DNA from: Micromonospora fulviviridis
GTDB taxonomy: Bacteria > Actinomycetota > Actinomycetes > Mycobacteriales > Micromonosporaceae
Reading direction: 5' to 3'
DNA length: 64,000 bases
Assembly: GCF_014648395.1 (NCBI RefSeq)
Contig: NZ_BMRA01000004.1
Span: 47,394 to 111,393 of the forward strand
Both the position numbers and the translations under genes were made by a program. The stretch's first letter is position 1. Each line of letters starts with the position of its first letter. Positions 40,691-49,420 of this stretch are shown one piece after another. The notes under the pieces were generated by a model, which was not told the origin of the DNA, searched no databases, and was given only the letters and a program-made list of their open reading frames with translations.

Positions 40691-42778
40691 ATGTCCGCCG
40701 ATCCGACGCCCGCGCCGTCCCGCGACCGCCGCCGCCCGGTGGCCGCCCGGCTGGTCGCCGTCGGCTGCGCGGTCCTGCTCGTCGGTACGGCGGCCTGCTG
40801 GGTGGCGGCCCGCCGCCCGTGGGGCCTGTCGCAGCTCTACTTCCTGGTCGACTTCACCGACTGCGCGGTCTACGGCACCGTCGCCTGCCTGGTCCTGCTG
40901 CGCCGCGGTCACCCGGTCGCCTGGCTGCTCGCCGCGACCGGGCTGGGCGGCGGGCTGTCCGCGCTGAGCGCGCAGTACGTGGACCTGCTGGCGGTCCGGC
41001 CCGACCTGCCCGCGCCGGTGCTGCTCACCTCGGCCCGGGACTGGGCCTGGGTGCCCGGGATGCTGTCGCTCATCACGGTGGTGCCCTGGCTGGTCCGGGA
41101 GGGGCGGCTGCCCGTGCCGGCCCGGGTCGCCGTGGCGGCCGGCGCGCTGGTCACCGCCGGGATCGCGCTGTTCCACCTGACCTGGCCGGGGCGGCCGGGG
41201 CATCCCTCGGGAGCGCCGTTCCCGGTCACCGCGCCGCGCTGGGCGGAGTTCGTGGTCGCCGGGGAGCCGTGGCTGTTCCGGGTGGTGCCGCTGCTCGGGC
41301 TGGTGGCCGCCGCCGGGGTGCTGCGGCGGTGGCGTACCGGGCCGCCGGCCGAGCGGGTGGGGCTGGGCTGGCTGGCGGTCGGCACCCTGCTGCTCGCGGT
41401 GAGCTTCGCCCCGCTCGGCTTCCCCGCCGGGTGGGCCCGCCAGGTCCCGGACTGGCTGGCGCCGACCGCGATGCTCGCCTCGCAGGCGTTCTTCCCGGCC
41501 GCGGTGCTGGCCGTGGTGCTCCGGCAGCGGCTGTGGGGGATCGAGATCGCGGTACGCCGCACCCTGGTCTGGTTCCTGCTCACCTTCCTGCTGGTCGCCG
41601 CGTACGTGGTCGGGGTGAGCCTGCTCGACGGGCTGCTCCCGTCGTCGCCGGCCGTGCCGGGGGTGCTGGTCACCGCGCTCGTGGCGGCCGGCACCCAACC
41701 GGCCCGGTCCCGGGTGCAGCGCGGCGTGGACCGGCTGATCCACGGCGAGGCGGTGGAGCCGCTCGGCGTGGTCCGCGGCGTCGGCCACCGGATCAGCGCC
41801 TCCGCCGACCCGGCGGACGTGCTGGACGGGGTGGCGCGCAGCGTGACGGACCTGCTCCGGCTGGGCGCCTGCGCGATCGAGGTGGACGGTCCCGAGCCGT
41901 ACGCGGCGCACGGCTCCTCCGCCGGCCCGGTGGGCGCGCCGCTGGTGCTGCCGCTGCTCCGGGGCGGCACCGAGATCGGCCGGCTTGTCGCCTGGGCCCG
42001 GGCGGGGGAGCGGCTGGACGGCCGGACCCGCGCGGCGCTGCTCGACCTGGTGCCGTTGGTCGCCTCGGCCGCCAGCCTGGCCGCCACCGGCCGGGCGCTG
42101 GCCGCCTCCCGGACCCGGCTGGCCGAGGCGCGCGAGGAGGAGCGGCGCAAGCTGCGCCGGGACCTGCACGACGGGCTCGGCCCGGCGCTGGCCGGGGTGG
42201 CGCTGGGCCTGGCGGCGGCCCGTAACCTGCTCACCGTGGACCCCGAGGCGGCCGGCCGGTTGCTGGACCGGTTGCGCGACGAGACCGACCAGCGGGTGGA
42301 GCACGTCCGGGACCTGGCCCGGGGGCTGCTGCCGCCGGTGCTGGGCGAGCGCGGCCTCGCCCCGGCGCTGCACGAGCTGGCCCAGCGCTACGCGGGCTCC
42401 GGGCTGGCCGTCGAGGTGGCGGCCGAGCCGCTGCCGCTGCCGGAGCCGGTGGCCACCGCGATCTACGGGATCGTCTCCGAGGCGGTCCGCAACGCGCACC
42501 GGCACGCGGGCGCGACCGAGTGCCGGGTGACCGTGCGGCGGGACGAGGAGGGGCTCACGCTCCGGGTCGAGGACGGCGGTCGCGGCATCGTGCCGGGCAC
42601 GCCGGCCGGGATCGGGATGCGCTCGATGCGGGAGCGGGCCGAGGGGATCGGCGGGGTGTGCGTGGTCGCGCCGGGGCCCGACGGCGGCACCACGGTCACC
42701 GTCCGGGTGCCGGCCGCCCGGCTGTCCGGCGACGGCGTGGCGGACGAGGCCGGGCAGCCGTACGCGGTGGTCCCGTGA
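40691..42778 (+). CDS. Membrane sensor histidine kinase (HisKA_3)
   Basis: A 695-residue kinase. About nine membrane helices (1-330) are followed by a GAF-like region (about 350-470), then HisKA_3 with the phospho-accepting His near 493 in LRRDLHDGLGPALAG, and HATPase_c with RNAHRHAG, EDGGRGI and GIGMRSMRERAEGIGG. It phosphorylates the response regulator whose GTG start overlaps its stop. The signal is unknown. CAGGAT seven bases before the ATG suggests a leaderless start. Confidence 0.92.
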   Translation: MSADPTPAPSRDRRRPVAARLVAVGCAVLLVGTAACWVAARRPWGLSQLYFLVDFTDCAVYGTVACLVLLRRGHPVAWLLAATGLGGGLSALSAQYVDLLAVRPDLPAPVLLTSARDWAWVPGMLSLITVVPWLVREGRLPVPARVAVAAGALVTAGIALFHLTWPGRPGHPSGAPFPVTAPRWAEFVVAGEPWLFRVVPLLGLVAAAGVLRRWRTGPPAERVGLGWLAVGTLLLAVSFAPLGFPAGWARQVPDWLAPTAMLASQAFFPAAVLAVVLRQRLWGIEIAVRRTLVWFLLTFLLVAAYVVGVSLLDGLLPSSPAVPGVLVTALVAAGTQPARSRVQRGVDRLIHGEAVEPLGVVRGVGHRISASADPADVLDGVARSVTDLLRLGACAIEVDGPEPYAAHGSSAGPVGAPLVLPLLRGGTEIGRLVAWARAGERLDGRTRAALLDLVPLVASAASLAATGRALAASRTRLAEAREEERRKLRRDLHDGLGPALAGVALGLAAARNLLTVDPEAAGRLLDRLRDETDQRVEHVRDLARGLLPPVLGERGLAPALHELAQRYAGSGLAVEVAAEPLPLPEPVATAIYGIVSEAVRNAHRHAGATECRVTVRRDEEGLTLRVEDGGRGIVPGTPAGIGMRSMRERAEGIGGVCVVAPGPDGGTTVTVRVPAARLSGDGVADEAGQPYAVVP

Positions 42779-43428
42779 CCGGGGAGAGGATCCGGGTGGC
42801 GGTGGTCGACGACCACCCGGTGTTCCGGCTCGGCATGAGCGCGCTGCTGGCCTCGACGGCCGGGCTGGAGGTGGTCGGCGAGGCGGCCGACGCGGACGCC
42901 GCGTTGCGGGTCGCCGACCAGCACCGGCCCGACGTGATCATCATGGACCTGCACCTGGGCGGCCGCTCCGGCGTGGCGGCGACCCGGGAGATCGTGGCCC
43001 GGCACCCGGAGGTCGGTGTGCTGGTGGTGACCATGCTGGACGACGACGACTGGGTCTTCGCGGCGCTGCGCGCCGGGGCCCGGGGCTACCTGCTGAAGGG
43101 CGCCGCCCCGGCCGAGGTGGAGCGGGCGGTACGGGCGGTGGCCAACGGCGAGGTGCTGCTCGGCCCCGTCATCGCCAGCCGGGCGGTGAGCTACCTGTCC
43201 GGGGCGCGCGGCGCCGGGGCGGCCCCCTTCCCCGAGCTGACCGACCGGGAGCGTGAGGTGCTGGATCTGGTCGCCCAGGGGCTGAGCAACGTGGTCATCG
43301 CCCGGCGGCTGACGCTGAGCCCGAAGACCGTCCGCAACCACCTGTCGAACGTGCTGGCCAAGCTCCAGGTGGCCGACCGCGCCCAGGCCATCGTCCGGGC
43401 CCGGGAGGCGGGCCTCGGTCAGCCCTGA
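42775..43428 (+). CDS. NarL/LuxR-family response regulator
   Basis: A 217-residue protein. The receiver domain has the acidic pair DDH and phospho-acceptor Asp58 in IIMDLHLGG. The C-terminal LuxR-type helix-turn-helix is ELTDREREVLDLVAQGLSNVVIARRLTLSPKTVRNHLSNV. Cognate to the preceding kinase by overlap. Its stop overlaps the convergent TetR gene by 10 bases. The target genes cannot be read. Confidence 0.93.
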   Translation: MTGERIRVAVVDDHPVFRLGMSALLASTAGLEVVGEAADADAALRVADQHRPDVIIMDLHLGGRSGVAATREIVARHPEVGVLVVTMLDDDDWVFAALRAGARGYLLKGAAPAEVERAVRAVANGEVLLGPVIASRAVSYLSGARGAGAAPFPELTDREREVLDLVAQGLSNVVIARRLTLSPKTVRNHLSNVLAKLQVADRAQAIVRAREAGLGQP

Positions 43429-44000
43429 CCGAACTCGGCGCTGAGGACCCGCAGCGCCCGGGTCAGCTCCCGCGCCGAGGGCGCCGCGGCCGGGTCGACC
43501 AGCCACTGGGCCGCGACGCCGCCGATCAGGGCCTGGTGGAAGGCGCCGAGGGCGAGCGCGGTCGACTCGTCGAGGGCCGGGTCGAGCCGGTGGAAGACCT
43601 GGGCCAGCCCGAGCCGGGCCTGGCGGGTGACCCCGGCGAACGCCTCCCGCAGCTCGGGCGCGCGGTCCAGTTGCGCGATCAGCTCGAACTGGACGGCCCA
43701 GAGCGGCCGCAGCCGGGCGAACGACTCGATGATCCGCTCCCACGCCGCCTCGAAGCGCTGCTCGGGCGTGGCCTCCGGCCCGGCGTCCTCGGCGAGGGCG
43801 CGTTCCAGCTCCTCGCCCCACTCCGCCATGGCCTCCACGAGCGCCTCGTTGAGCAGCGCTTTCGTGGTGCGGAAGTGGTAGCCGATGGCGGCCAGGCTGG
43901 TGCCGGCGGCGCCGGCCACGTCCCGGGCCGTGGTGGCCGTGTAGCCCTTCTCCATCAGGCAGCGCTTGGCCCCGGCGAGCAGGTCCTCCCGATTTCCCAT
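43419..44000 (-). CDS. TetR-family repressor
   Basis: A 193-residue protein. The TetR helix-turn-helix is DLLAGAKRCLMEKGYTATTARDVAGAAGTSLAAIGYHFRTTKALL, followed by an all-helical ligand domain. It is divergent from a flavin monooxygenase gene with a 71-bp control region between, so it very likely represses that gene until a substrate or drug binds. The ATG at 44000 begins the domain directly. Confidence 0.88.
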   Translation of the reverse strand: MGNREDLLAGAKRCLMEKGYTATTARDVAGAAGTSLAAIGYHFRTTKALLNEALVEAMAEWGEELERALAEDAGPEATPEQRFEAAWERIIESFARLRPLWAVQFELIAQLDRAPELREAFAGVTRQARLGLAQVFHRLDPALDESTALALGAFHQALIGGVAAQWLVDPAAAPSARELTRALRVLSAEFGQG

Positions 44001-44071
44001 GCCGGCAGCGTAGCGGATTCTTTGAACAAACGTCTTGCACAAATGTCTAACACGCTTGTACCGTCGGTGGC
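44001..44071. promoter_or_regulatory. TetR/monooxygenase divergent control region
   Basis: CAAACGTCTT (44027-44036) and CAAATGTCTA (44040-44049) form a 13-bp-spaced direct repeat over TTGCAC. TACCGT at 44059-44064 lies seven bases before the monooxygenase ATG, giving a leaderless promoter covered by the repeats. Confidence 0.55.
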
Positions 44072-45265
44072 ATGACTGACGTGCTGATCTCCGGCGCCGG
44101 CGTCGCCGGCCCCACGCTCGCCTGGTGGCTGCGCCGCCACGGCTTCCGGCCGACGGTCGTCGAGCGCGCCCCGGCGCTGCGCGGCGGCGGCTACAAGGTG
44201 GACGTCCGGGGCGCGGCACTGACCGTGCTGGACCGGATGGGCCTGCGCGAGCGGGTGCGCCGGCACGACACCGGAATGCGGCTCGCCCGCTTCGTGGACG
44301 CGTCCGGCGCGCAGCTGGCCACCATGGACGCCGCGCTCTTCGGCGGCCGGGAGGGGGACGATGTCGAGCTGATGCGCGGCGACCTGGCCCGGCTGCTCGT
44401 CGAGGCCACCGGCGACGTGGAATACCTCTTCGGCGACTCGATCGCCGCGCTGGACCCGGCCGCCGACGGGGTGGACGTGACCTTCGCCGGGGGCGGGCGC
44501 CGCCGCTTCGGCCTGGTGGTCGGCGCCGACGGACTGCACTCGACCGTACGCCGGCTGGCGTTCGGCCCCGCCGCGGCGCACCTGCGCCCGCTCGGGCACC
44601 ACATCGCGATCTGCACCGTCCCCGCCGGCTTCGGCGAGGAGCGGGTCGAGCTGATGCACCCGGCGCCGGGCCGGACCGTCGGCGTCTACCGCACCGCCGG
44701 CGCGCCGGACGCCCGGGCGCTGTTCCTCTTCCCGTCGCCCGCCGAGGAGCCGGACCACCGGGACCTGCCCGCCCAGCGGGCGGCACTGGCCCGGGCGTTC
44801 GACGGGGCCGGCTGGCGGGTGCCCGAGCTGCTCGCCGCCGCCGCCGACGCGCCGGACCTCTACGTCGCGCCGATGAGCCAGGTGCGGATGGACCGCTGGT
44901 CCACCGGCCGGATCGGGCTGGTCGGCGACGCCGGCTACGGCCCGTCGCCGGCCTCCGGGCAGGGCACCAGCCTCGGGCTGGTCGGGGCGTACGTGCTGGC
45001 CGCCTCGCTGGCCGAGGCCGGTGGGGACCCGGTCGCCGGGTTCGCCGGGTACGAGCGCCGGATGCGGCCGTTCGTCACGGCGAACCAGCGGCTGGCCGAG
45101 CGCAACCTCAAGGGGATGGTGCTCTCGTCGGCCGCGCAGATCCGGTTCCAGACGCTGATGCTGCGCCTCATGCCGCGCCTGCCCGGCCGGGAGCGGATGA
45201 TCCGCCGGGTCACCGAGCCGATCCGCCGGGCGGCCACCGCGATCACCCTGCCGGACGCGCGCTGA
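44072..45265 (+). CDS. FAD-dependent aromatic monooxygenase (TetX/PHBH type)
   Basis: A 397-residue group A flavin monooxygenase. VLISGAGVAGPTLAWWLRRHG is the FAD dinucleotide motif, LVVGADGLHSTVRRLAF carries the DG signature, and GRIGLVGDAGYGPSPASGQGTSLGLVGAYVLA is the GD motif. Such enzymes hydroxylate antibiotics, polyketides or phenols. With a divergent TetR regulator it fits drug inactivation or catabolism; the substrate is unknown. Confidence 0.9.
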   Translation: MTDVLISGAGVAGPTLAWWLRRHGFRPTVVERAPALRGGGYKVDVRGAALTVLDRMGLRERVRRHDTGMRLARFVDASGAQLATMDAALFGGREGDDVELMRGDLARLLVEATGDVEYLFGDSIAALDPAADGVDVTFAGGGRRRFGLVVGADGLHSTVRRLAFGPAAAHLRPLGHHIAICTVPAGFGEERVELMHPAPGRTVGVYRTAGAPDARALFLFPSPAEEPDHRDLPAQRAALARAFDGAGWRVPELLAAAADAPDLYVAPMSQVRMDRWSTGRIGLVGDAGYGPSPASGQGTSLGLVGAYVLAASLAEAGGDPVAGFAGYERRMRPFVTANQRLAERNLKGMVLSSAAQIRFQTLMLRLMPRLPGRERMIRRVTEPIRRAATAITLPDAR

Positions 45266-45269
45266 CCGG

Positions 45270-45797
45270 TCAGTCCTTCAGGCGCACGTCGTACGCGGCG
45301 CGCAGTTCGTCCCAGCCGAACTCCTTCGCCTCGGCGCCCCGGATCGGGCCGACCGGGTCGCCGTCGAGCAGGTGGCCGGCCACGTCGAGGCAGAGGTGCC
45401 AGCCGGCGGCCATGCCGGCGCCCAACGCGCGGTCGTCGAAGCGGTGCCGCAGGGTCAGCCGGGTGCCGGTCGCCGTGCCGGCCAGTTCCCAGCGCAGCAG
45501 ACCGTCGCCCCAGGTGTATTCGAGCAGGGTGGGTGGTTCGGCCCGCCGCACGGTGGCCGGGGCCGGCCAGCTCCGGTCGCCGTCGACGGTGCTCAGCGTG
45601 ACCGCGCCGGGCGTGCCCAGGTCGCGGTCGGCAAGGAAGGGCGCCCACTGGGCGAGCCGGTCCGGCTCGGTGAGCGCGGCCCACACCTTCTCCGGCGGAT
45701 GCCGCAGGTCGCGGACGAGGATCAGGTCCCACCGGTCGCCGGCCGCCGCCCAGGAGACGTCGGCGAGCGGGCCTGGCCGGAAGCTGTCGCGGTCCAT
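45270..45797 (-). CDS. SRPBCC (AHSA1-like) protein
   Basis: A 175-residue protein with the START-like cavity fold: LILVRDLRHPPEKVWAALTEPDRLAQWAPF and TRLTLRHRFDDRALGAGMAAGWHLCLD are the family's standard blocks. It is coupled to an upstream ArsR regulator, a pairing common in actinomycetes where the two respond to the same hydrophobic ligand. CAGGAG lies five bases before the ATG. No enzyme activity can be assigned. Confidence 0.85.
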   Translation of the reverse strand: MDRDSFRPGPLADVSWAAAGDRWDLILVRDLRHPPEKVWAALTEPDRLAQWAPFLADRDLGTPGAVTLSTVDGDRSWPAPATVRRAEPPTLLEYTWGDGLLRWELAGTATGTRLTLRHRFDDRALGAGMAAGWHLCLDVAGHLLDGDPVGPIRGAEAKEFGWDELRAAYDVRLKD

Positions 45798-45799
45798 GG

Positions 45800-46108
45800 T
45801 CACTCCTGACTGTCGAGATGGCGTTCCAGGGCGTCGAGGTGGTCGGTCCACATTCGCCGGTACGGCCCGAGCCAGTCGTCCACGGCGCGCAGCGGGCGGA
45901 GGTCGATCCGGTAGATCCGCTGCTGGGCGGCGGTGCGGCAGGTGACCAGGCCGGCCTCGCGCAGCACCTTGAGGTGCTTGGAGACGGCCGGCTGGCTCAT
46001 GCCGAGCGCGGCCACCAGCTCGCCCACGCTGCTCTCCGACCGGCGCAGCCGGTCGAGGATGCGGCGTCGGGTGGGCTCGGCCAGCACGGCGAAGGCATCC
46101 CCGGACAC
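45800..46108 (-). CDS. ArsR-family regulator
   Basis: A 102-residue winged helix protein. VLAEPTRRRILDRLRRSESSVGELVAALGMSQPAVSKHLKVLREAGLV is the ArsR/SmtB DNA-binding domain. No metal-ligand cysteine pair lies in the recognition helix, so it belongs to the non-metal group paired with AHSA1 proteins. First gene of the two-gene unit; it probably controls its own operon. Confidence 0.9.
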   Translation of the reverse strand: MSGDAFAVLAEPTRRRILDRLRRSESSVGELVAALGMSQPAVSKHLKVLREAGLVTCRTAAQQRIYRIDLRPLRAVDDWLGPYRRMWTDHLDALERHLDSQE

Positions 46109-46195
46109 GCCCCCAATATGCCCCGGTGGTCATATGCCTGTCAAGGAATGCGAGGCGACGGCGCGGCGGGCCGGCCCGCTTCCTATGCTCGGGGC

Positions 46196-47125
46196 ATGGA
46201 ACTGCGGATCTTCACCGAACCCCAGCAGGGCGCCAGCTACGACCAGCTGCTCGCCGTGGCGCGCCGCGCGGAGGAGACGGGCTTCGGCGCCTTCTTCCGC
46301 TCCGACCACTACCTGAAGATGGGATCGGTGAGCGGCGACCCGGGCCCGACCGACGCCTGGACCACCCTCGCCGGCCTGGCCCGGGACACCAAGACCATCC
46401 GGCTCGGCACCCTGATGACCGCGGCCACCTTCCGGCTCCCCGGGCCGCTCGCCATCACCGTCGCCCAGGTCGACCAGATGAGCGGCGGCCGGGTCGAGCT
46501 GGGCATCGGCACCGGCTGGTTCGCCGAGGAGCACACCGCGTACGGGATCCCGTTCCCGCCGCTGGGGGAGCGGTTCGATCGGCTGGAGGAGCAGCTCGCG
46601 GTCATCACCGGGCTCTGGGAGACGCCGGCCGGGTCGACCTTCGACTTCCCCGGCAAGTACTACCCGGTCAGCGACTCACCGGCGCTGCCCAAGCCGGTCC
46701 AGCAGCCGCGCCCGCCGATCCTGCTCGGCGGCATGGGCCCGAAGCGCACGCCCCGCCTGGCGGCCCGCTACGCCGACGAGTTCAACCTGCCGTTCGCCTC
46801 GGTCGAGGACTCGGCGGCGCAGTTCCAGCGGGTGAAGGACGCCTGCGCCGAGGCCGACCGGGATCCAGCCACCATGACCTGGTCCAACGCCCTGGTGCTC
46901 TGCTGCGGCCGGGACGACGCCGAGGTGGCCCGGCGCGCCGCGGCAATCGGCCGGGAGCCCGACGAGCTGCGCGAGAACGGCGCCGCCGGCACGCCCGCCG
47001 AGGTCGTCGACAAGCTCGGCCGGTACGCGGAGATCGGCAGCGAGCGGGTCTACCTCCAGGTGCTCGACCTGGCCGACCTGGACCACCTGGAGCTGGTCGC
47101 CGCCGAGGTGATGCGGCAGGTCTGA
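46196..47125 (+). CDS. LLM-class F420-dependent oxidoreductase
   Basis: A 309-residue luciferase-like TIM barrel. ELRIFTEPQQGASYDQLL starts strand 1; LGTLMTAATFRLPGPLAITVAQVDQMSGGRVELGIGTGW is the F420-type core. A second such enzyme lies at 37532, but similarity is only at family level. TATGCT six bases before the ATG is a leaderless -10 box. It is transcribed alone; the substrate is unknown. Confidence 0.9.
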   Translation: MELRIFTEPQQGASYDQLLAVARRAEETGFGAFFRSDHYLKMGSVSGDPGPTDAWTTLAGLARDTKTIRLGTLMTAATFRLPGPLAITVAQVDQMSGGRVELGIGTGWFAEEHTAYGIPFPPLGERFDRLEEQLAVITGLWETPAGSTFDFPGKYYPVSDSPALPKPVQQPRPPILLGGMGPKRTPRLAARYADEFNLPFASVEDSAAQFQRVKDACAEADRDPATMTWSNALVLCCGRDDAEVARRAAAIGREPDELRENGAAGTPAEVVDKLGRYAEIGSERVYLQVLDLADLDHLELVAAEVMRQV

Positions 47126-47127
47126 GC

Positions 47128-47367
47128 TCAGGTCACCACCTCGACCGACCCGTCCAGGTGCCGGGTGACGATCGACCGTCCTCCGGCGGCCCGGGGCGGC
47201 GGCCCCGGATGGGGGATCGGGTCGGGCTCGGGTTCGGGCATCGGCGGCGGCGCCGGGGCCGTGGCGTACGCCCCGTCGACCGGCTCGGGGCCCACGCCGG
47301 TCGGGTCGATCTCCTCCTCCGACGGATACACGTCGCCACGGAGGGTCGGGTCGCGGTAGCTGCTCAT
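47128..47367 (-). CDS. Small proline-rich hypothetical protein
   Basis: A 79-residue, acidic, Pro/Glu-rich protein, probably disordered (PPPMPEPEPDPIPHPGPPP), ending with a short strand SIVTRHLDGSVEVVT. It ends two bases from the convergent LLM gene. No function is known. Third-position GC and a clear ATG support it as a gene. Confidence 0.5.
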   Translation of the reverse strand: MSSYRDPTLRGDVYPSEEEIDPTGVGPEPVDGAYATAPAPPPMPEPEPDPIPHPGPPPRAAGGRSIVTRHLDGSVEVVT

Positions 47368-47464
47368 GTCCACAGGGTGCCCTACCGGACGGCGGGGCAA
47401 CCGCGCCTTGCGCGATTGGCGGATGATGCACCCGGACACCGGGGACGGGAACGGGGGGAACGAC

Positions 47465-48187
47465 GTGGAGCTGCACCGCAACCGAGGGGTCCTGCCGCTG
47501 GCCCTCGTCTGCGTGGCGGGCGGGGTGATGGTGCTCGCCGTGGCCGGGGACGGGCCGGTGCTGCGGATGCTGGTCGCCCTGGGAATCGTGGTGATCGGCG
47601 TCAAGGTGCTGGTGGGCGCCCTGCGGCCGTTCCGCTGCGTACTCGGCCCGGAGGGGCTGGAGGTGCGCCGGCCCGGCCTGCGCGGGACGTACCGCTGGGA
47701 GCAGTTCGCGGCGCTCGCCCTCGACGACGCGGGCCGGCTGGTCGGTGTGCCCGGGGCCGGGCTGCCGCCGGGCCTGCCGGTCACCGCCCGGCACCCACGA
47801 GACGGCCGTCCCGGCGTGGAACTGCTCGACCTGACCCAGGTGCGGGAGAATCCCGACGAGGTGACGGCGGCGCTGACCCGGTACGCGGGCGACCGCTTCA
47901 CCGACGCGCGCAGCCGGCCGGCCGGCGCGGACCTCGACTTCGCGATCGGGCTGCGCGGCTACGACGTCCGCGAGGTGGACCGGCTGGTGCGCCAGGCCCG
48001 GGAGGCGCTCGCCCGGGGCGGAGCGGCGGAGCGGCGGGCCGCCCGGACCGAGATCGAACGGGCACGGGCCGCCGGACTCCCGGTTGCGCTGCGCGGGTAC
48101 AGCACCACGCAGGTGGAGGCGGCGCTGGACGCGCTCCGCGCCGCCCTCGCCGAAGAGACGAGCCCCGATCGGGAGGCCACCGCGTGA
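47465..48187 (+). CDS. Membrane protein with DivIVA-like motifs
   Basis: A 240-residue protein. Two N-terminal membrane helices are followed by a PH-like region (FRCVLGPEGLEVRRPG) and two copies of a DivIVA-like element, DFAIGLRGYDVREVDRLVRQA and LPVALRGYSTTQVEAALDALR. This motif recruits proteins to curved membrane in growing actinomycetes. The GTG at 47465 follows GGGGGGAA; an ATG at 47426 is possible. Its stop overlaps the alditol-oxidase-like gene. Confidence 0.7.
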   Translation: MELHRNRGVLPLALVCVAGGVMVLAVAGDGPVLRMLVALGIVVIGVKVLVGALRPFRCVLGPEGLEVRRPGLRGTYRWEQFAALALDDAGRLVGVPGAGLPPGLPVTARHPRDGRPGVELLDLTQVRENPDEVTAALTRYAGDRFTDARSRPAGADLDFAIGLRGYDVREVDRLVRQAREALARGGAAERRAARTEIERARAAGLPVALRGYSTTQVEAALDALRAALAEETSPDREATA

Positions 48188-49410
48188 CCGGCACCAACTG
48201 GGCGGGCAACGTTCAATACTCGGCCCGGGCCCACCACCGGCCGTCCACCCTCGACGAGCTGCGCCGGCTGGTGGCCGGCGCGGACCGGGTGCGGGCGGTG
48301 GGCACCGGACACTCGTTCAACCGGCTCGGCGACACCACGGGCGAGCAGGTGTCGGTGGCCGGGCTGCCGCCGACCGTCGCGCTCGACCGCGACCGGGGCA
48401 CCGTCACCGTCGCCGCCGGCCTGCGCTACGGCGACCTGGCCACCGCGCTGCACGCCGAGGGGTACGCGGTGGCGAACCTCGCCTCGCTGCCGCACATCTC
48501 GGTGGCCGGCGCGGTCGCCACCGCCACCCACGGTTCCGGGCCGGCCCACGGCAACCTGGCCACCGCCGTGGCCGCGCTGGAACTGGTCACCGCCGACGGC
48601 GACCTGCTCACCGTGGACCGCGCCGACCCCCGGTTCGCCGGGCTCGTGGTCCACCTCGGCGCACTGGGCGTGGTCACCCGGCTCACCCTCGACGTGGTGC
48701 CCGCCTTCGAGGTGCGGCAGTACGTCCGGCTCGGCCTGCCCCGCGCGGCCCTGGACGACGCCCTCGACTCGGCCTACAGCGTCAGCGTCTTCACCGGCTG
48801 GCGCTCACCCCGCTTCGACCAGGTGTGGCTCAAGCAGCGGGCCGACCAGCCGCCGCCCCCGGCGGACTGGCTGGACACCCGGGCCGCCGACACGCCCTGC
48901 CACCCGGTGCCCGGCATGCCGGCGCAGAACTGCACCGAACAGCTCGGCGTGCCCGGGCCGTGGCACGAGCGGCTGCCGCACTTCCGGTTCGGCTTCACCC
49001 CGAGCAGCGGCGACGAACTCCAGTCCGAGTGGCACCTGGCCCGCTCGGACGGCCCCGCGGCGCTGGCCGCGCTCGACCCGGCGGCCGAGCGGATCGCCGC
49101 CGTGCTCCAGGTCTGCGAGCTGCGTACGGTGGCCGCCGACGGGTTGTGGCTGAGCCCCAACCACGAGCGCGACAGCCTGGCCGTCCACTTCACCTGGGTC
49201 GGCGACCCGGCCGCGGTGGCGCCGGTGCTCGCCGAGGTGGAGGAGCGGCTCGCGCCCTTCGCCCCGCGCCCGCACTGGGGCAAGCTCTTCACCCGCGACC
49301 CGGCCGCTGCCTATCCCCGCCACGACGACTTCCATGCCCTGCTGCGGGAGTTCGACCCGGCCGGCAAGTTCCGCACGGCGTTGCTGGACCGCTACTTCCC
49401 GCGCTCCTGA
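48184..49410 (+). CDS. FAD-linked alditol oxidase-like protein (VAO family)
   Basis: A 408-residue protein. The FAD-binding motif is VRAVGTGHSFNRLGDTTG, with ISVAGAVATATHGSG where related enzymes attach FAD covalently through the histidine of GTGHSFN. The C-terminal HPHWGK-type region (RPHWGKLFTRDP) and FDPAGKF match D-arabinono-lactone/alditol oxidases. It would oxidise a polyol or lactone and release peroxide. It is coupled to the DivIVA-like gene by overlap, with no obvious logic. Confidence 0.85.
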   Translation: MTGTNWAGNVQYSARAHHRPSTLDELRRLVAGADRVRAVGTGHSFNRLGDTTGEQVSVAGLPPTVALDRDRGTVTVAAGLRYGDLATALHAEGYAVANLASLPHISVAGAVATATHGSGPAHGNLATAVAALELVTADGDLLTVDRADPRFAGLVVHLGALGVVTRLTLDVVPAFEVRQYVRLGLPRAALDDALDSAYSVSVFTGWRSPRFDQVWLKQRADQPPPPADWLDTRAADTPCHPVPGMPAQNCTEQLGVPGPWHERLPHFRFGFTPSSGDELQSEWHLARSDGPAALAALDPAAERIAAVLQVCELRTVAADGLWLSPNHERDSLAVHFTWVGDPAAVAPVLAEVEERLAPFAPRPHWGKLFTRDPAAAYPRHDDFHALLREFDPAGKFRTALLDRYFPRS

Positions 49411-49420
49411 CCGGCGAGGG

